Below, in pieces: positions 41,250 to 52,698 of a stretch of DNA of 64,000 nt. A model generated the notes under the pieces. The model had not been told where the DNA came from and searched no databases. It saw only the letters and a program-made list of their open reading frames with translations. The stretch's first letter is position 1; the number at the start of each line of letters is the position of its first letter. A program made the translations under genes and the position numbers. The DNA is from Candidatus Eisenbacteria bacterium (GTDB taxonomy: Bacteria; Eisenbacteria; RBG-16-71-46; JACRLI01), in assembly GCA_016235265.1 (NCBI GenBank), contig JACRLI010000003.1, positions 1-64,000 of the forward strand, written 5' to 3'.

Positions 41250-42446
41250 TTACAGGAGGAGCCCCCGGACGATGTCCAGGTCCTTGTCCCCGCGCCCCGA
41301 CACGTTGATCACCAGGGTCCGGTCGGGGCCGAGCTCACGGGCGAGCTGTCTTGCGTGGGCCACGGCATGGGCGGACTCGAGCGCGGGCAGGATCCCCTCG
41401 AGCCGGCCCAGCTCGGAGAACGCGGCCACCGCCTCGTCATCCGGGACAGACGCGTATTCTACCCGAGCACTCTCAAAAAGCAAGGCGTGTTCCGGCCCCA
41501 CGGCCGGGTAGTCCAGGCCCGCGGACACGGAGTGCGTCTCGCGCACCTGGCCGTCGGCGTCCTGCAGCAGGTGCGTGCGCGTACCGTGCAGCACCCCAGG
41601 CGCCGGCTCGGCGAAGCGGGCGGCGTGGCGCCCGCTGGGGATGCCCAACCCGCCGGCCTCCACCCCCACCAGCCGCACACCGGGCTGGTCCAGGAACTCG
41701 AAGAACGCGCCGATGGCGTTGCTGCCGCCCCCCACGCAGGCCACGATACAGTCGGGCGCGCGGCCTTCGCGCTCGCGCATCTGCTCGCGGAGCTCGCGGC
41801 CGATCACCGCGTGGAAATCCCGCACCATCCGGGGGAACGGGTCGGGGCCCAGGACCGAGCCCAGGATGTAGTGGGTGTGCTGCACGTTGGCCGACCAGTC
41901 GCGCAGCGCCTCGTTGACCGCGTCCTTGAGCGTGCGGCTGCCGCTGGACACGCCGTGGACCTGCGCGCCCAGCAGGCGCATCCGGAACACGTTGGGCGAC
42001 TGGCGGCGCATGTCCTCCTCGCCCATGTACACCTCGCACGCCAGCCCCAGCAGCGCGCACGCGGTGGCGGTGGCCACCCCGTGCTGGCCGGCGCCGGTCT
42101 CGGCGATCACCCGCGGCTTGCCCATGCGCAGCGTCAGCAGCGCCTGCCCCAGGCTGTTGTTGATCTTGTGGGCGCCAGTGTGGCACAGGTCCTCGCGCTT
42201 GAGGTACACCCGCGCCCCGCCCCATTCCCGCGTGAGCCGGGCGGCGAAGGTGAGCGGGGTGGGCCGGCCCACGAAGTCGCGCAGCAGCCCGTCCAGGCGC
42301 GCGCGGAACTCCGGGTCGCGCCGCGCCTCGTCGTAGACGCGGGCCAGCTCCTCCAGCGGGCTCATCAGCGTCTCCGCCACGAAGCGGCCCCCGAACGGCC
42401 CGAAATGCCCCGAGGCGTCGGGGTAGCGCTCAGCCCAGGTCGGCAC
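41250..42446 (-). CDS. trpB: tryptophan synthase beta chain
   Basis: A 398-residue PLP enzyme joining indole and serine to give tryptophan. The N-terminus [20 protein letters not shown] is the TrpB1 signature. The PLP Lys lies in [16 protein letters not shown], the phosphate-binding loop is [10 protein letters not shown], and the C-terminal [10 protein letters not shown] is typical. GTG start at 42446, overlapping the trpF stop by 17 bases. It is the last gene of the operon: trpA, which normally follows and supplies indole through a channel, is absent; a tRNA gene follows instead. Confidence 0.97.
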   Translation of the reverse strand: MPTWAERYPDASGHFGPFGGRFVAETLMSPLEELARVYDEARRDPEFRARLDGLLRDFVGRPTPLTFAARLTREWGGARVYLKREDLCHTGAHKINNSLGQALLTLRMGKPRVIAETGAGQHGVATATACALLGLACEVYMGEEDMRRQSPNVFRMRLLGAQVHGVSSGSRTLKDAVNEALRDWSANVQHTHYILGSVLGPDPFPRMVRDFHAVIGRELREQMREREGRAPDCIVACVGGGSNAIGAFFEFLDQPGVRLVGVEAGGLGIPSGRHAARFAEPAPGVLHGTRTHLLQDADGQVRETHSVSAGLDYPAVGPEHALLFESARVEYASVPDDEAVAAFSELGRLEGILPALESAHAVAHARQLARELGPDRTLVINVSGRGDKDLDIVRGLLL

Positions 42447-43035
42447 GGCGAACCTCCTCGATGAACTGCGCGAGCTTCGCGGGGTCCTTCACCCCGGGAG
42501 CCGATTCCACGCCGCCGGAGACGTCCACGCCGAAGGGGCGAAGCCGGCGCACGCGCTCCGCCACGTTGCCGGCGTTCAACCCGCCGGCGAGCAGGAACTT
42601 CCCGGGGGCCACGCCCGTCTCCAGCCACTCCAAAGGGAGGGTCCGGCCGGTGCCCCCCGGCACACCCTCCACGTAGATCTCGTACACGCAAAATCCCGCC
42701 TGGGGCGGCGGGGCCTCGGAGAGCGGCCCACCCAGGCGGCGCGTGAGAACCACCGGCACCGGGAAGTCGGTGCCGTCCTCCGGGTGCACCTGCACCAGGT
42801 CGAGCGGCACGCGCTCGATCCACTCGAGAATCTGCGTCCGCGGCTGGCGGTGGAACACTCCCACGGTGCGCACCGGGTGCGACTCCCGGGCGCGGGCCAC
42901 CTCGCGGGCCTGCTCCAGCGTGAGCCGGCGCCGGCTCTCGGCGGCCACCAGGCCCAGGAAGTCGGCGCCGAGGCGGGCGGCCAGCAGGGCGTCCTCGAGG
43001 CGCGTCAGCCCGCAGATCTTGATCCGGGTGCTCAC
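42430..43035 (-). CDS. trpF: phosphoribosylanthranilate isomerase
   Basis: A 201-residue TIM barrel for the Amadori rearrangement step of tryptophan synthesis. [16 protein letters not shown] carries the catalytic Cys, [10 protein letters not shown] replaces the usual VQLHG, and the phosphate site is [11 protein letters not shown] with [18 protein letters not shown] including the catalytic Asp. The GTG at 43035 overlaps the trpC stop as GTGA. The longer open frame upstream is trpC out of register. Length is normal. Confidence 0.95.
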   Translation of the reverse strand: MSTRIKICGLTRLEDALLAARLGADFLGLVAAESRRRLTLEQAREVARARESHPVRTVGVFHRQPRTQILEWIERVPLDLVQVHPEDGTDFPVPVVLTRRLGGPLSEAPPPQAGFCVYEIYVEGVPGGTGRTLPLEWLETGVAPGKFLLAGGLNAGNVAERVRRLRPFGVDVSGGVESAPGVKDPAKLAQFIEEVRRADLG

Positions 43036-43883
43036 GGCTCCTCCCCGCGCAGCTGGCGCAGGCGGGCCGCGGGATCCCCGCTGCGCATCAGCGCCTCCCC
43101 CACCAGCAGCGCGTCCACGCCCGCGTCCTGCAGGCGCAGCACGTCGGCCCGCCCGGTCACGCCGCTCTCCCCCACCAGCGTGGTTCCGGCGGGCACGCGG
43201 GGCGCCAGCCGGAGCGTGGTCTCGAGGCGCACCTCGAAGGTCCTGAGGTCCCGGTTGTTCACCCCCACGATGCGCGCGCCGGAGGCCAGCGCGGCCTCCA
43301 GCTCGGCCTCGTCGTGGACCTCCACCAGCGTGTCGAGCCCCAGCTCTTCGGCCGCGGCGCGCAGCGCCGCGAGCCGCCCCGAGGGCAGCAGCGCCGCGAT
43401 CAGCAGCACCGCGGAAGCGCCCAGCTCCACCGCTTCGTGGAGCTGGTAGGCCTCCAGGGTGAAGTCCTTCTGGAGCGCGGGCAGCGGCACGGCGGCGGCG
43501 ACCGCCTTCAGGTGGTCGGGCGAGCCCAGGAAGTGCCGCGGCTCCGTCAGCACCGACACCGCCGCCGCGCCCCCCGCGGCGTAGGCGCGCGCGCGCGCCA
43601 CGGGGTCGAAGTCGCCGGCCAGTAGTCCGCGGCTGGGCGAGGCCTTCTTCACCTCGGCGATGAAGCGCACCGGCTCCGCCTTCGAGGCCCGCGCGATGGC
43701 GGCGCGGAACCGTCCCGGGGCGCCGAGCTTGAGCCCGGGCGCGAATCCCCCCAGGGGCCGCGCGCGCATGCGGGCGTCCAGGGCGGCGCGCACGTCGGCG
43801 GCGATGGCCTGCAGGCGGTTCACGGTCTCCCAGGCTCCGGGGTTCGGGATGCTGCGGTTCCGGTGGGGCGGTCCGGCGGTCAC
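43032..43883 (-). CDS. trpC: indole-3-glycerol phosphate synthase
   Basis: A 283-residue TIM barrel closing the indole ring. Landmarks are RFIAEVKKASPSRG, ALQKDFTLEAYQLHEA, VGVNNRDLRTFEV and LVGESGVTGRADV, which hold the catalytic Lys and Glu residues and the phosphate site. The GTG at 43883 overlaps the trpD stop as GTGA. The first ~15 residues ([16 protein letters not shown]) are an unusual extension compared with typical proteins; an internal start is possible but has no better ribosome site. Confidence 0.95.
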   Translation of the reverse strand: MTAGPPHRNRSIPNPGAWETVNRLQAIAADVRAALDARMRARPLGGFAPGLKLGAPGRFRAAIARASKAEPVRFIAEVKKASPSRGLLAGDFDPVARARAYAAGGAAAVSVLTEPRHFLGSPDHLKAVAAAVPLPALQKDFTLEAYQLHEAVELGASAVLLIAALLPSGRLAALRAAAEELGLDTLVEVHDEAELEAALASGARIVGVNNRDLRTFEVRLETTLRLAPRVPAGTTLVGESGVTGRADVLRLQDAGVDALLVGEALMRSGDPAARLRQLRGEEP

Positions 43884-44893
43884 AGAAGCCGGGTGAGCGC
43901 GGCCAGCTCGTCGAGCCGGCGCCCTGGCAGCCCCGCGGCCAGCGCCTCGCGGGCGCGGGCCAGCGCCTCCGGCAGTTCCTTCGCGGCGCCGCCCACCACC
44001 AGCGCCGCCGCGGCGTTGAGCGCCACGGTGTCGGTGGCCGGGTCGGGCCGGCCGGAGAGGATCCGGCGCATGCGCGCGGCGTTCTCCGCGGCGTCGCCCC
44101 CGCGCAGGGCGCCGTCCGGGGTGGGGGCGAGGCCCAGCGCCGCCGGATCCACGCGGGTCTCGACAATCTCGCCGGCGCGCACCACCAGCACCCGCGAGGG
44201 GCCGGTGGTGGTCAGCTCGTCCATGCCGCCGTGGCCGTGCACCACCCAGGCCAGCTCCGCGCCGAGCTGCGCCAGCGCACCCGCGAGCAGGGTGGCGGCC
44301 CACTCGGAGAAGGCCCCCAGCAGCTGCCGGTCGGCACCCGCCGGGTTGGTGAGCGGGCCCAGCAGGTTGAACACAGTGCGCACGCCCAGCTCGCGGCGGG
44401 CGGGAGCCACGTGCTTCATCGCCGGGTGCAGCGCCGGGGCGAACAGAAAGCCGATGCCGACCTCGTCCACGCACCGCCCCACCGCGGCGGGCGGAAGCGC
44501 CAGCTTGACCCCCAGGGCCTCCAGCACGTCGGCGCTGCCGCAGCGGCTGCTCACCGAGCGGTTGCCGTGCTTGGCCACCGCGACCCCGCATGCGGCGGCG
44601 GTCAGCGCGGCGGCGGTGGAGATGTTCAGCGAGGCGGAGCCGTCGCCGCCGGTGCCGCAGGTGTCCAGCAGCGGGCGGCGGGCCGTGGGCACGCGCACCG
44701 CCCGCTCGCGCATCACTTCGGCGAAGCCGGCCATGAGCTCGGGAGTCTCGCCGCGCATGCGCAGCGCCACCAGCAGGCCGCCCAGCTGCGCGTCGGTGGC
44801 GGCGCCCTCGGTCAGGGACCGCATCAGCGCCGCGGCCTCGGCGCGCGCGAGGCTCTGCCCCTCGAGCAGCCGGCCCAGCATGTCGCGGATCAC
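43880..44893 (-). CDS. trpD: anthranilate phosphoribosyltransferase
   Basis: A 337-residue enzyme attaching phosphoribose to anthranilate. The PRPP-binding loop is [20 protein letters not shown], followed by [22 protein letters not shown] and [18 protein letters not shown], all diagnostic. The GTG at 44893 overlaps the trpG stop as GTGA. It is not fused to the glutaminase. Length and motifs are normal. Confidence 0.96.
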   Translation of the reverse strand: MIRDMLGRLLEGQSLARAEAAALMRSLTEGAATDAQLGGLLVALRMRGETPELMAGFAEVMRERAVRVPTARRPLLDTCGTGGDGSASLNISTAAALTAAACGVAVAKHGNRSVSSRCGSADVLEALGVKLALPPAAVGRCVDEVGIGFLFAPALHPAMKHVAPARRELGVRTVFNLLGPLTNPAGADRQLLGAFSEWAATLLAGALAQLGAELAWVVHGHGGMDELTTTGPSRVLVVRAGEIVETRVDPAALGLAPTPDGALRGGDAAENAARMRRILSGRPDPATDTVALNAAAALVVGGAAKELPEALARAREALAAGLPGRRLDELAALTRLL

Positions 44894-45470
44894 TTCGCGG
44901 GCCGCTCCCCCGCGAGCTCCATGAAGTTCCGGAGCAGCAGGCGGCCCTGCTGCGTGAGGATGGACTCGGGGTGGAACTGTACGCCCCAGGTGGGGTGCTC
45001 GACGTGCTGGAGGCCCATGATCTCGCCCTCGGCGGTCCACGCGCACACCCGCAGCGTGGGCGGCAGCGAGGGGCGGTCCACGATCAGCGAGTGATAGCGG
45101 GTGGCGGTGAAGGGGTTCTCGAGGCGCTCGAACAGCCCCATCCCGTCGTGGATGATGAGCGACGTCTTGCCGTGCATCAGCCGCTGCGCGCGCACCACCC
45201 TGCCGCCGTAGACGTGCCCGATGCACTCGTGGCCCAGGCACACCCCCAGGATCGGCAGCTGGCCGCCCAGGCGGCGCAGGATGTCGTTGGACACGCCGGC
45301 GTCCTCGGGGCGCTTGGGCCCCGGGGACAACAGCACGCCCGCGGGGCGGCGATCGCGCACTTCCTCCACGGTGATCTCGTCGTTGCGCGCCACCTGCACC
45401 TCGGCGCCCAGCTCGCCCAGGTACTGCACCAGGTTCCAGGTGAAGGAATCGTAGTTGTCGACGACCAGGA

Positions 45471-45474
<4 letters not shown>
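44890..45474 (-). CDS. trpG: anthranilate synthase glutaminase component
   Basis: A 194-residue class I glutamine amidotransferase supplying ammonia to Trp[21 protein letters not shown] is the PabA/TrpG opening. The catalytic Cys is in [11 protein letters not shown], and the His-Glu pair in [12 protein letters not shown]. The GTG at 45474 overlaps the trpE stop as GTGA. PabA and TrpG cannot be told apart by motif, and the protein may serve folate synthesis too; operon context favours TrpG. Confidence 0.96.
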
Positions 45475-47006
<1,532 letters not shown>

Positions 47007-47031
47007 GGGTCTCCCGGATGGGGTCTTCGGA

Positions 47032-48711
47032 TCAGGCCGGCGCCCCGCCCGCCAGCCGCAGCAGGTCGCGCGCCTCGTCGCGGGTGGCCCGCGTGACGCG
47101 CGAGCCCGCCAGCATGCGGCACAACTCCTCCACGCGCGCCTCCTGGTCCAGCGGTACCACGCGCGTGTAGGTGCGTCCGCCCTTCACCGCCTTGTCCACC
47201 TGGAAGTGGTGGTCGGCGCACGCCGCCAGCACCGGCAGGTGGGTGATGCACAGCACCTGGTGGCGCCGCGCCAGCTTCTTCAGGCGGGCGCCGACCGCCT
47301 CGGCGGTGCGCCCTCCGATGCCCGCGTCGATCTCGTCGAAGAGCAGCGTGGCGACCGGGTCCGCGGCGGCGAGCACGCTCTTGAGCCCCAGCATGATGCG
47401 CGAGACCTCCCCGCCGGAGGCCACGCGGGCCAGGGCGCGCGGCTCCTCGCCCGGATTGGTGGAAACCAGGAATTCGGCCCGGTGCGGCCAGCCGGCTTCC
47501 GCCGCATCCCCGGGCTCGGGTGGGATTGTAACCCGAAACCGCGCGCCGGGCAGCCCCACTTCGCGCCACTCCTTCGCCAGCCGGGACTCGAGGTTGCGAG
47601 CCGCGGTCTCCCGCGCCGCCTCGAGCGCCCGCCGTGCGGCGCGCCACGCGGCGAGTGCGGCGTCGCGCTCCCGGACCAGGCGCGCGCCGGTCTTCTCCGG
47701 CGAGCCCAGCGCGTCCAGGCGCGACTCCAGCGCGGCCAGCTCGCCGATCGCGCTCTCCAGGCTGCCGCCATAGCGCCTGCGGATCCGCTCCAGGATGTCG
47801 AGCCGTTCCTCCACCGCGCGCAGCCGTTCCGGGTCGGTCTCCAAGGAGGCGGCCCGGCCGGCGAGCGCCCGGGCGGCCTCCGCCAGACGCTCGGTGGCCT
47901 CCTCCAGCCCGCGCAGCGTCTCGTCCAGCGTGTCGTCCCAGTCCCGGGCCCGCGCCAGCGAGCGGCGGGCGGCGGCCACGCGGGCGAGCGCGCCGGAGTC
48001 GTCGTCGTCCAGGGCCCGCGCGGCCTCGTCCAACGCCCCGGCCAGGCGTTCCGCGTTGGCCAGCAGGCGCCGCTCCCGCTCCAGCTCCGCGTCCTCCCCC
48101 GGGCGCAGGCGCGCGTCCTGCAGCTCGTGGCGCTGGAACTCCCACAGCTCGCGGCGCGCGGCGAAGTCGCGCGAGTGCTCTTCGAACGCGCGGAGCGCCT
48201 CGCGCGTCGAAGCCAGGCCCTCCGCCGCGGCGCGCTCGGCTTGCGCCAGGTCCGCCCGCGCGGCAAAGCGGTCCAGGAGCTCCAGCTGGACCTCCGCCCG
48301 CAGCAGCCCCTGGTGGTCGTGCTGGCCGTGCATGTCGAGCAGTCGCCCGCCCAGTTCGCGGGCCTGCGCCTGCGAGATGGCCCGCCCGTCGAGGCGGAAG
48401 CGGCTGCGGCCGTCGGGGGATATCTCGCGGGAGAGCGTGAAGTCGGAGGGATTCTCGGGCCCCGGGTCCGCGCCGGCCGCGGCCAGGCCCGGTACGTCGG
48501 AGCCGTCGAAGCGGCCCTCCACCCGGGCGGCGGCGGCCCCGGTGCGCAGGGATTCCGGTCCCACCCGGCCGCCGAAGAGCAGCGCCACCGCCCCCACCAG
48601 CACCGACTTTCCCGTGCCCGACTCACCGGTGACCACGTTGAGCCCCGGCCCCGGCTCCCAGGCCAGGGCCTCCACGGTGGCCAGCCCCTCGAGCCGAAGT
48701 TCGCGCAGCAT
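47032..48711 (-). CDS. recN: DNA repair ATPase RecN
   Basis: A 559-residue SMC-like protein acting in double-strand break repair. It opens MLRELRLEGLATVEALAWE, with Walker A GESGTGKSVLVGAV at ~30 and the RecN-specific LLDMHGQHDHQGLL. Two long Arg/Glu/Ala-rich coiled-coil regions follow (~160 to 390). The C-terminal ABC half has VASGGEVSRIMLGLKS and Walker B TLLFDEIDAGIGGRTA, then VLCITHLPVLAA. ATG at 48711, one base after the nadK stop. The gene order nadK-recN is widespread in bacteria. Confidence 0.97.
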   Translation of the reverse strand: MLRELRLEGLATVEALAWEPGPGLNVVTGESGTGKSVLVGAVALLFGGRVGPESLRTGAAAARVEGRFDGSDVPGLAAAGADPGPENPSDFTLSREISPDGRSRFRLDGRAISQAQARELGGRLLDMHGQHDHQGLLRAEVQLELLDRFAARADLAQAERAAAEGLASTREALRAFEEHSRDFAARRELWEFQRHELQDARLRPGEDAELERERRLLANAERLAGALDEAARALDDDDSGALARVAAARRSLARARDWDDTLDETLRGLEEATERLAEAARALAGRAASLETDPERLRAVEERLDILERIRRRYGGSLESAIGELAALESRLDALGSPEKTGARLVRERDAALAAWRAARRALEAARETAARNLESRLAKEWREVGLPGARFRVTIPPEPGDAAEAGWPHRAEFLVSTNPGEEPRALARVASGGEVSRIMLGLKSVLAAADPVATLLFDEIDAGIGGRTAEAVGARLKKLARRHQVLCITHLPVLAACADHHFQVDKAVKGGRTYTRVVPLDQEARVEELCRMLAGSRVTRATRDEARDLLRLAGGAPA

Positions 48712-48712
48712 G

Positions 48713-49582
48713 TCAGGCCTTCCAGCCCAGCTTGGCCCTCAGCAGTTCCGGGTAGGAGAAGCCGGGCGGGCGCAGCACCCGCGTGGTGTGGCGCGAGCCG
48801 GTGATCGCCAGCTTCTGGCCCGGCGCCAGCGGCAGGCTCTCCTGCCCGTCCAGCACCACCTGCAGTCCGGGCTCGCCGGCCTCCACGGTGACGGTAAGGA
48901 CCTGCTCCGGGGAGAAGGCCACGGGGCGGGACGAAAGCGTGTGCGGGCAGATCAGGGTGGCGACCAGCACCCGGGTCCCGGGCATCACCACCGGGCCGCC
49001 GGCGGACAGCGAGTAGGCGGTTGCGCCCGTCGGGGTGCACACCACCACGCCGTCGGAGGAGAAGTCTCCCAGGCGCTGGCGGTCCAGCGTGAGGCCCAGG
49101 CGGATCACCTTGACCGTGTCCACCTGGCGCACGGTGACGTCGTTGAGGGCCACGCCCCGGGCCACCACCCGTCCGCCGCCCGAGATCACGCGCGCCTCCA
49201 CCATGGTGCGGGAGTCCAGCTCGTAGCGGCCGGCGAGCACCTGGCCCAGGGAGCGCCGGAAGTCGCCGGGCTCGAGCGTGGTCAGGAAGCCGATGTGGCC
49301 CACGCGCATGCCCACCAGTGGGATGCGGTGGCGGCAGACCTTGCGCGCGGCGGAGAGGAAGGTGCCGTCCCCGCCCAGCACCAGCACGAAGCGGGCGCGG
49401 CGGGCCATCTCGGGCATGGCCGCGGGGCGCACGGATGGGGGCAGGATCCCGGCGTGCTCGGGGAACCCGAGCGCCTCCCAGCCCTGGGCCTTGAGGAAGC
49501 GCACCACGGCGGGCAGCATGTGGCGCGCCGCCGCCTTGTGCGGGTGCGGGTAGAGCGCGGCCGCGGGCCTACTTCGCGGCAT
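48713..49582 (-). CDS. nadK: NAD kinase
   Basis: A 289-residue cytosolic kinase forming NADP. The conserved LVLGGDGTFLSAAR, VGHIGFLTTLEP, ALNDVTVRQVDTVKV (the NE/D loop, here ND) and DGVVVCTPTGATAYSLSAGGPVV are all present. The usual NExx motif reads ND, a mild departure from family consensus. ATG at 49582 overlaps the dxs stop by 14 bases. Confidence 0.95.
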   Translation of the reverse strand: MPRSRPAAALYPHPHKAAARHMLPAVVRFLKAQGWEALGFPEHAGILPPSVRPAAMPEMARRARFVLVLGGDGTFLSAARKVCRHRIPLVGMRVGHIGFLTTLEPGDFRRSLGQVLAGRYELDSRTMVEARVISGGGRVVARGVALNDVTVRQVDTVKVIRLGLTLDRQRLGDFSSDGVVVCTPTGATAYSLSAGGPVVMPGTRVLVATLICPHTLSSRPVAFSPEQVLTVTVEAGEPGLQVVLDGQESLPLAPGQKLAITGSRHTTRVLRPPGFSYPELLRAKLGWKA

Positions 49583-51449
49583 ACTCCCGCCACCGCTCGA
49601 GCACCCGCCGCGCGATGCGTTCGGGGGTCAGCCCCACGTCGCGCAGCAGCAGCTCGCGCTTGCCGTGCTGGATGAACTCGTCGGGGATGCCGATGCGGCG
49701 CACTTCCACCCCGCTCAGCTCGTTGCGCTCCAGCGCCTCCAGCACGGCGCTGCCGAAGCCCCCGGCCACCGCTGCCTCCTCCACCGTGACGATGCGGCGG
49801 AAGCGCCGCGCGTGGTTGACCAGCAGCGCCTCGTCGAGCGGCTTGGCGAAGCGCGCATTCACCACCGTGGCCTGCATCCCCTCGGCCTGCATCAGCTCCG
49901 CGGCCTCGAGGGCCCACGCCAGCGCCGGACCCAGCGCCCAGATGGCCACATCGCCGCCCTCGCGGCGCACCTCGGCCTGGCCCCAGGGCACCAGGTGGAA
50001 ACCGGAGCGGCCCCGGCCGGGCACCGTGGCCCGCGGGTAGCGGACCTCCACCGGGCCGGTCGCCTCGGTGACCGCGGTGTAGAGCATGTCTGCGAACTCC
50101 TGCTCGTCCGAGGGCGCCATGAGCGTCAGGTTGGGCACGCAGCGCAGGTACGCGATGTCGAACACGCCGTGGTGGGTGGGGCCGTCGTCGCCGGCGAAGC
50201 CGGCGCGGTCCGCGGCGAACACCACCGGGAGGTTCTGCAGCGCGACGTCGTGGAGCACCTGGTCGTAGGCTCGCTGCAGGAACGTGGAGTAGATGGCGCA
50301 CACCGGGCGTCGCCCCCCCACCGCCATTCCGGCGGCCAGCCCCACGGCATGCTGCTCGGCCATGCCCACGTCGAAGGTGCGGTCCGGGAAGCGCTCCTGG
50401 AAGGCGCGCAGCCCGGTGCCCTCCAGCATCGCGGCGGTGACCGCCACCACCCGCGGGTCCTGCTCGGCGATCTCGATCAGGATCTGCGCGAACTCCTGGC
50501 TGAAGCTGGGCAGGCCGGCCGGCACGGTCTTGCCGGTGACCTTGTCGAACGGGCCCAGGCCATGGAACTTCACCGGCGCGGCCTCGGCGAAGCCCACGCC
50601 CTTGCCCTTCTTGGTGAGCACGTGCAGCAGCACCGGCTCGCGGAAGTCCTTGAGATGCTCGAGGGTGTCCACCAGCAGCGGGATGTCGTGGCCGTCGATG
50701 GGGCCGTAGTACTTGAAGCCCAGCTCCTCGAAGATCAGGCCCGGCACCATCAGGCCCTTGAGGCCCTCCTTGATGCGCCGCGCCGCCTCGCGCGCCTTCC
50801 CGCCCAGGGGCACCTTGCCCAGCAGGTCGTAGATGTCGGCCTCGATGCGTCGGTAGCCGTGGCTGCTGGTCATGCGCGTGAGGTAGCGGGCCAGCGCGCC
50901 CACGTTGGGCGAGATGGACATCTCGTTGTCGTTGAGGATCACCATCATCCGGCGCCCGGTGCCGCCCGCGTGGTTGAGCGCCTCGTAGGCCATGCCCGCC
51001 GTCAGCGAGCCGTCTCCGATCACGGCGATCACGTGGTGGTCCTGCCCCGCCAGGTCGCGCGCGGCCGCCAGGCCGGCGGCCGCGGAGATGGACGTGCCCC
51101 CGTGTCCCGCGCCGAACACGTCGTGCGGGCTCTCGGCGCGCCGCGTGAACCCGGAGATGCCGCCGTACTGGCGCAGCGTGCCGAAGCGCTCGCGCCGCCC
51201 GGTGAGCAGCTTGTGCCCGTAGGCCTGGTGACCCACGTCCCACACGATGGGGTCCCGCGGGGAGTCGAACACCCGGTGCAGCGCGATGGTCAGCTCCACC
51301 ACGCCCAGGCTGGGGCCGAGGTGCCCCCCGGTCTCCGAGACCACCCGCAGGATCTCGTCGCGCAGCTCCTGCGCGAGCTGCGCCAGCTGGTCCAGGGTGA
51401 GCGGGCGAAGGTCCTGGGGAGACTGGATCGAGTCCAGCAGTCGGGTCAT
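49569..51449 (-). CDS. dxs: 1-deoxy-D-xylulose-5-phosphate synthase
   Basis: A 626-residue thiamine-diphosphate enzyme and first step of the non-mevalonate isoprenoid pathway. Seen are SETGGHLGPSLGVVELTIAL, DVGHQAYGHKLLTGR, the ThDP-binding GDGSLTAGMAYEALNHAG with NDN, YYGPIDGHD, and DVGMAEQHAVGLAAGMAVGG. The ATG at 51449 overlaps the PAP2 stop as ATGA. It lies two genes after a prenyl synthase gene, the common xseA-xseB-ispA-dxs order, so the block is an isoprenoid cluster. Confidence 0.97.
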   Translation of the reverse strand: MTRLLDSIQSPQDLRPLTLDQLAQLAQELRDEILRVVSETGGHLGPSLGVVELTIALHRVFDSPRDPIVWDVGHQAYGHKLLTGRRERFGTLRQYGGISGFTRRAESPHDVFGAGHGGTSISAAAGLAAARDLAGQDHHVIAVIGDGSLTAGMAYEALNHAGGTGRRMMVILNDNEMSISPNVGALARYLTRMTSSHGYRRIEADIYDLLGKVPLGGKAREAARRIKEGLKGLMVPGLIFEELGFKYYGPIDGHDIPLLVDTLEHLKDFREPVLLHVLTKKGKGVGFAEAAPVKFHGLGPFDKVTGKTVPAGLPSFSQEFAQILIEIAEQDPRVVAVTAAMLEGTGLRAFQERFPDRTFDVGMAEQHAVGLAAGMAVGGRRPVCAIYSTFLQRAYDQVLHDVALQNLPVVFAADRAGFAGDDGPTHHGVFDIAYLRCVPNLTLMAPSDEQEFADMLYTAVTEATGPVEVRYPRATVPGRGRSGFHLVPWGQAEVRREGGDVAIWALGPALAWALEAAELMQAEGMQATVVNARFAKPLDEALLVNHARRFRRIVTVEEAAVAGGFGSAVLEALERNELSGVEVRRIGIPDEFIQHGKRELLLRDVGLTPERIARRVLERWREYAAK

Positions 51450-51919
51450 CCGGTGCGACCTCCGAGCGTGTACCAGCAGAGGGTGAAGGCCACGCCCAGC
51501 AGGGCGCCCACCAGCACTTCGAACGGCGTGTGGCCGAGGAGCTCCAGCAGCCGCATCTCGACCAGGTGCTTGTCGTGGCGATAGTGGCTGTCGATCAGCC
51601 GGTTGAGCAGCATGGCGTGCCGCCCGGCGGCGCGGCGCAGGCCGGCGGCGTCGTACATCACGATGAGGCTGAAGTATACCGTGACCGCGAAGATCACGGA
51701 ACCGAATCCCTCGCGCAGGCCCACCGCCGTGGACAGCGCCGCCACGCCCGCGGAGTGCGAGCTGGGCATGCCCCCGGTCTCCACCAGGCGCCGGAAGTTG
51801 AAACGGTGCTCGCGCGCGCTGCTGGCGAGGAACTTGAACAGCTGCACCAGGAAGCCGCACAGCACCGCCACCCAGAGCGGGTCCAGGTGCTCGTGCGAAA
51901 GCGGACGCGGCAGGGCCAT
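51446..51919 (-). CDS. divergent PAP2 family membrane protein (YuiD-like)
   Basis: A 157-residue protein with about four hydrophobic segments. RLVETGGMPSSHSAGVAALSTAVGL and VMYDAAGLRRAAGRHAMLLN are the signature of the divergent PAP2 (DUF212) family; GHTPFEVLVGALLGV closes it. The function is not established; relation to acid phosphatases and the position inside an isoprenoid cluster suggest polyprenyl-phosphate handling, which is inference. The ATG at 51919 with GGAGG eight bases upstream is preferred over a GTG two codons earlier that would overlap the previous stop. Confidence 0.88.
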   Translation of the reverse strand: MALPRPLSHEHLDPLWVAVLCGFLVQLFKFLASSAREHRFNFRRLVETGGMPSSHSAGVAALSTAVGLREGFGSVIFAVTVYFSLIVMYDAAGLRRAAGRHAMLLNRLIDSHYRHDKHLVEMRLLELLGHTPFEVLVGALLGVAFTLCWYTLGGRTG

Positions 51920-51921
51920 GG

Positions 51922-52698
51922 TCACGACCTCCGGGACTCGATGAACGCCACCAGTCCCTCCCACTCGGCCCGGCGCGCGGGCAGCGCCCGCGCCTGCCGC
52001 AGGGCATTCGCGCACAGCCGCCCCAGTGTCCGGCGGGCGCCGGCCTCGCCCAGCGCGCGGGGCAGCGTGGCCTTGCGCCGCGCGGCGTCGCTGCCGGCGG
52101 CCTTGCCCAGCTGCGCGGCGGTGGCGGTGGCGTTGAGCAGGTCGTCGCCGGCCTGGAAGGCCAGCCCCAGCGTCTCCCCCAGCCGGCCCAGCCGCTCCAG
52201 CTGCCGCGCCGGCGCGCCGCCCCAGATCGCGCCCAGGCGCGCGGCGGCGCCGAGCAGCGCGGCGGTCTTCAGCGCGTGGATGCGGCGCACGGAGACGGCG
52301 GTGGCGGGACGGCCCTCGCCGAGCATGTCGAATACCTGGCCGCCGATCATCCCGCGCGAGCCCAGGGCGGAAGCCAGCACGCGGACGGAGGTCTCGCGAC
52401 GTGCGCCTTCGGACCGGCCTCCCGCGTCCCCCAGGGCCCCGAAGGCCAGGGTGTGCAGGGCGTCGCCGGCCAGCAGGGCCACGGCTTCCCCGAACTTGCG
52501 CCCGCCCACGGTGTCGTAGGCCAGCCACGCCAGCGCCGGGCGGATGCGCTTGCCCGGGCCCAGCGCCGCGTAGCGCATGGCCCGGTGCAGCTCCCGCGGC
52601 GGTTGGGACGCCGGCGGCAGCAGCCGCAGCAGCTCCCGCTGCGCGCGTCGCGCGGCGGAGGCTCGGTAGCGCTCAAACGTCGTCGTTGGGCTCGTCAT
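51922..52698 (-). CDS. IspA-like prenyl synthase lacking the first Asp-rich motif
   Basis: A 258-residue polyprenyl synthetase-family protein, about 40 residues shorter than IspA. ALGPGKRIRPALAWLAYDTV is the usual GKRLRP region, but it joins directly to GGRKFGEAVALLAGDALHTL, skipping the helix that should hold the chain-elongation motif DDxxxxD and the Arg-Arg-Gly that follows. The second motif reads FQAGDDLLN rather than FQxxDDxLD, with Asn for the last Asp. The Lys of HALKTAALL is kept. Typical catalysis needs both motifs, so this copy is probably inactive or altered. The context xseB-(ispA)-dxs would otherwise predict farnesyl diphosphate synthase. Confidence 0.85.
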   Translation of the reverse strand: MTSPTTTFERYRASAARRAQRELLRLLPPASQPPRELHRAMRYAALGPGKRIRPALAWLAYDTVGGRKFGEAVALLAGDALHTLAFGALGDAGGRSEGARRETSVRVLASALGSRGMIGGQVFDMLGEGRPATAVSVRRIHALKTAALLGAAARLGAIWGGAPARQLERLGRLGETLGLAFQAGDDLLNATATAAQLGKAAGSDAARRKATLPRALGEAGARRTLGRLCANALRQARALPARRAEWEGLVAFIESRRS

